Origin: Bacteroidales bacterium
GTDB lineage: Bacteria > Bacteroidota > Bacteroidia > Bacteroidales > UBA932
Direction: 5' to 3'
Length of the DNA stretch: 24,760 nucleotides
Assembly: GCA_017535125.1 (NCBI GenBank)
Contig: JAFXUS010000076.1
Location: forward strand, 1 to 24,760
Below, one piece after another: positions 22,949 through 24,760 of this stretch. Position numbers and translations under genes: made by a program. The first letter of the stretch is position 1; each line of letters opens with the position of its first letter. Under the pieces are notes generated by a model. That model saw only the letters and a list, made by a program, of their open reading frames with translations, was not told the DNA's origin and ran no database searches.

Positions 22949-24760
22949 ATGTGCGGAATCGTAGGATACGTCGGAGGGCGCCAGGCCTATCCGATTCTCA
23001 TCAAGGGACTCACCCGGCTCGAGTACCGGGGCTATGACAGCGCCGGCGTGGCGCTGATCGGCGACAGCGGCAATCTCGTCATCTACAAGACGAAAGGCAA
23101 GGTCAAGGACCTGGAGGCTGTGGCGGCCGACAAGGACGTGTCCGGCAGCGTGGGCATCGCCCACACCCGCTGGGCCACCCACGGCGAGCCGAGCGACGTC
23201 AATTCGCATCCGCATTATTCCGAGAACCACAACCTCGCGCTGATCCACAACGGCATCATCGAGAACTACCAGTCCCTGAAGACGGAGCTGACCCGCCAGG
23301 GCTATCATTTCCAGAGCCAGACCGACACGGAGGTCGTCATCCAGCTGATCCAGTACATGATGGACTCCCGCAAGGCGAGCTTCGAGGAGGCCGTACCGAT
23401 GGCGCTCAACCACGTGGTCGGCGCCTATGCGCTCGTGATCATGGACAAGAACCAGCCGGACAAGCTCATCGCCGCCCGCAAGGGCAGCCCGCTGCTGATC
23501 GGCGTGGGGGAGGACGAGTACTTCGTGGGCTCCGACGCTTCGCCCATCATCGAGTACACGCACAAGGTGGTGTACCTCGGCGAGGAGCAGATCGCGTTCA
23601 TCCAGCGCGGGCAGGAGCTCCGCATCACGGACCTGCGCAGCGTCGAGCAGACGCCCGAGGTCCGCGAGCTGGAGTTGAGCCTGAGCGAGATCGAGAAGGG
23701 CGGCTTCCCGCATTTCATGTTGAAGGAGATCTTCGAGCAGCCGCGTACCCTGCGCGCTTCGATGCAGGGCCGCCTGCATCCGGAGCTCGGCGAGGTCAAG
23801 CTTTCCGGTGTCATCGACAACCGGGAGCGCCTGCTGGCCGCGCAGCGCTTCGTCATCTGCGCCTGCGGCACTTCCTGGCACGCCGGCCTGATCGGCAAAT
23901 ATATCATCGAGGAGCTGACGCGCAAGCCGGTGGAGGTGGAGTACGCCTCCGAGTTCCGCTACCGCCGCCCCGTCATTTTCCCGACGGACGTCGTGATCGC
24001 GATTTCGCAGTCCGGCGAGACGGCCGACACGCTGGCCGCCGTCAACCTGGCCCGCGAGGCGGGCGCCTTCCTCTTCGGCATCTGCAACGTGGTCGGTTCT
24101 TCCATCGCCCGCGCCACGAATACGGGCTGCTATACGCACATCGGTCCGGAAATCGGTGTCGCGTCCACGAAGGCGTTCACCGCGCAGGTGACGACGCTTT
24201 TCCTCATCGCGCTGAGTCTCGCGGAGCAGCTCGGGACGGTGTCCGACGAGCGCCGCGCCGCCCTGGTGCAGGAGCTGCAGCGCATTCCGGACAAGATCGC
24301 GAAGATCCTGGAGCATGACGCTGAGATCGAGGCGCTTGCGAAGGTCTTCACCTATACGCGCAATTTCCTCTATCTCGGCCGCGGGTACAATTATCCGGTG
24401 GCGCTCGAGGGCGCGCTGAAGCTGAAGGAGATTTCCTACATCCACGCGGAGGGCTATCCGGCCGCGGAGATGAAGCACGGTCCGATCGCACTGATCGACG
24501 AGGAGATGCCCGTCGTGGTGATCGCGCCGCGCCGCGGCAATTACGAGAAGATCCTGTCGAACATCCAGGAGGTGAAGGCCCGCAAGGGGCGGATCATCAG
24601 CGTGGTCACGGAGGGGGATACCGACGTCAAGGCGCTGTCCGACTGGTCGTTCGAGATTCCGGACACCGAGGAATGCTTCGAGCCGATCCTGTCGATCATT
24701 CCGCTGCAGCTGCTGGCCTATCACATCGCCATCGCGAAGGGCCGCGACGTGGATCAGCCC
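22949..24760 (+). CDS. glmS: Glutamine--fructose-6-phosphate aminotransferase, 3' end cut by the window
   Basis: Makes glucosamine-6-phosphate, the entry to peptidoglycan and lipopolysaccharide precursors. The frame is open to the window end (604 codons). It starts MCGIVGYVGG with the N-terminal Cys nucleophile of the glutaminase domain; further marks are AHTRWATHGEPS, HNGIIENYQSLK and the two sugar isomerase domains with ACGTSWHAG, SQSGETADTLAA, STKAFTAQ and HAEGYPAAEMKHGPIALID. The last residues seen are GRDVDQP, after which relatives have about nine more (RNLAKSVTVE-like), so nearly all of the gene is present. Confidence 0.96.
   Translation, partial: MCGIVGYVGGRQAYPILIKGLTRLEYRGYDSAGVALIGDSGNLVIYKTKGKVKDLEAVAADKDVSGSVGIAHTRWATHGEPSDVNSHPHYSENHNLALIHNGIIENYQSLKTELTRQGYHFQSQTDTEVVIQLIQYMMDSRKASFEEAVPMALNHVVGAYALVIMDKNQPDKLIAARKGSPLLIGVGEDEYFVGSDASPIIEYTHKVVYLGEEQIAFIQRGQELRITDLRSVEQTPEVRELELSLSEIEKGGFPHFMLKEIFEQPRTLRASMQGRLHPELGEVKLSGVIDNRERLLAAQRFVICACGTSWHAGLIGKYIIEELTRKPVEVEYASEFRYRRPVIFPTDVVIAISQSGETADTLAAVNLAREAGAFLFGICNVVGSSIARATNTGCYTHIGPEIGVASTKAFTAQVTTLFLIALSLAEQLGTVSDERRAALVQELQRIPDKIAKILEHDAEIEALAKVFTYTRNFLYLGRGYNYPVALEGALKLKEISYIHAEGYPAAEMKHGPIALIDEEMPVVVIAPRRGNYEKILSNIQEVKARKGRIISVVTEGDTDVKALSDWSFEIPDTEECFEPILSIIPLQLLAYHIAIAKGRDVDQP

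Noticed and set aside
22790..24724. 644-codon open frame opposite glmS
   Set aside because: Shadow of glmS, whose real frame runs off the window edge and so has no in-window stop.

Overview
The window reads as a chromosomal segment from a GC-rich member of the Bacteroidota, most likely an uncultured Bacteroidales. Three things point there. The promoters follow the phylum's pattern, a -33 TTTG/TTG box and a -7 TAnnTTTG box about 20 bases apart. Almost no gene has a Shine-Dalgarno (SD) sequence, except rpsU, whose SD is perfect. The gene set and order (PASTA protein-rluD-lnt, coaD followed by a thioredoxin-like protein and a small ribbon-helix-helix protein, HU followed by a 29-codon COX24-type gene, a CarboxypepD_reg/beta-barrel outer membrane protein) are of that kind. 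No phage, transposase gene, tRNA, rRNA or CRISPR array is visible.

Layout. 1-1420: 3' part of dnaK. 1545-3640 (minus): rpsU with its own promoter and, upstream, a coupled ATPase-sirtuin pair. 3814-5741 (plus): rplU, rpmA, serS. 5868-9453: ruvC and a 1004-residue outer membrane beta-barrel protein. 9584-13647: an operon of LysE-type exporter, PASTA protein, rluD and lnt with overlapping genes. 13759-14427 (minus): ung, divergent from coaD. 14467-17076: coaD, a thioredoxin-fold protein, a ribbon-helix-helix protein and a lipoprotein. 17199-19601 (minus): lon, divergent from HU. 19770-21777: HU, a 29-residue COX24/mS38-like protein, and the RNase E/G family gene rng. 21848-22905: a zinc metallopeptidase and an Hsp15-like S4 protein. 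22949-24760: glmS, cut by the right edge about nine codons before its expected end.

The genes are mostly housekeeping: ribosome and translation (rpsU, rplU, rpmA, serS, rluD, S4 protein, COX24-like protein, rng), protein quality control (dnaK, lon), DNA maintenance (ruvC, ung, HU) and envelope or cofactor synthesis (lnt, glmS, coaD, outer membrane protein).

The most unusual signal is non-coding. Two copies of a roughly 110-bp imperfect palindrome (13647-13756 and 17077-17187), in opposite orientation and with a compensatory change in the central stem, almost exactly fill the gaps between two convergent gene pairs. Other points are the SD-controlled rpsU, several promoters whose -7 box lies only 4-8 bases from the start codon (probable leaderless mRNAs), a recurrent TAnnTTCG version of the -7 box, and a sirtuin with a changed acyl pocket coupled to an ATPase with an off-pattern P-loop. 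I see no convincing new multi-gene system.
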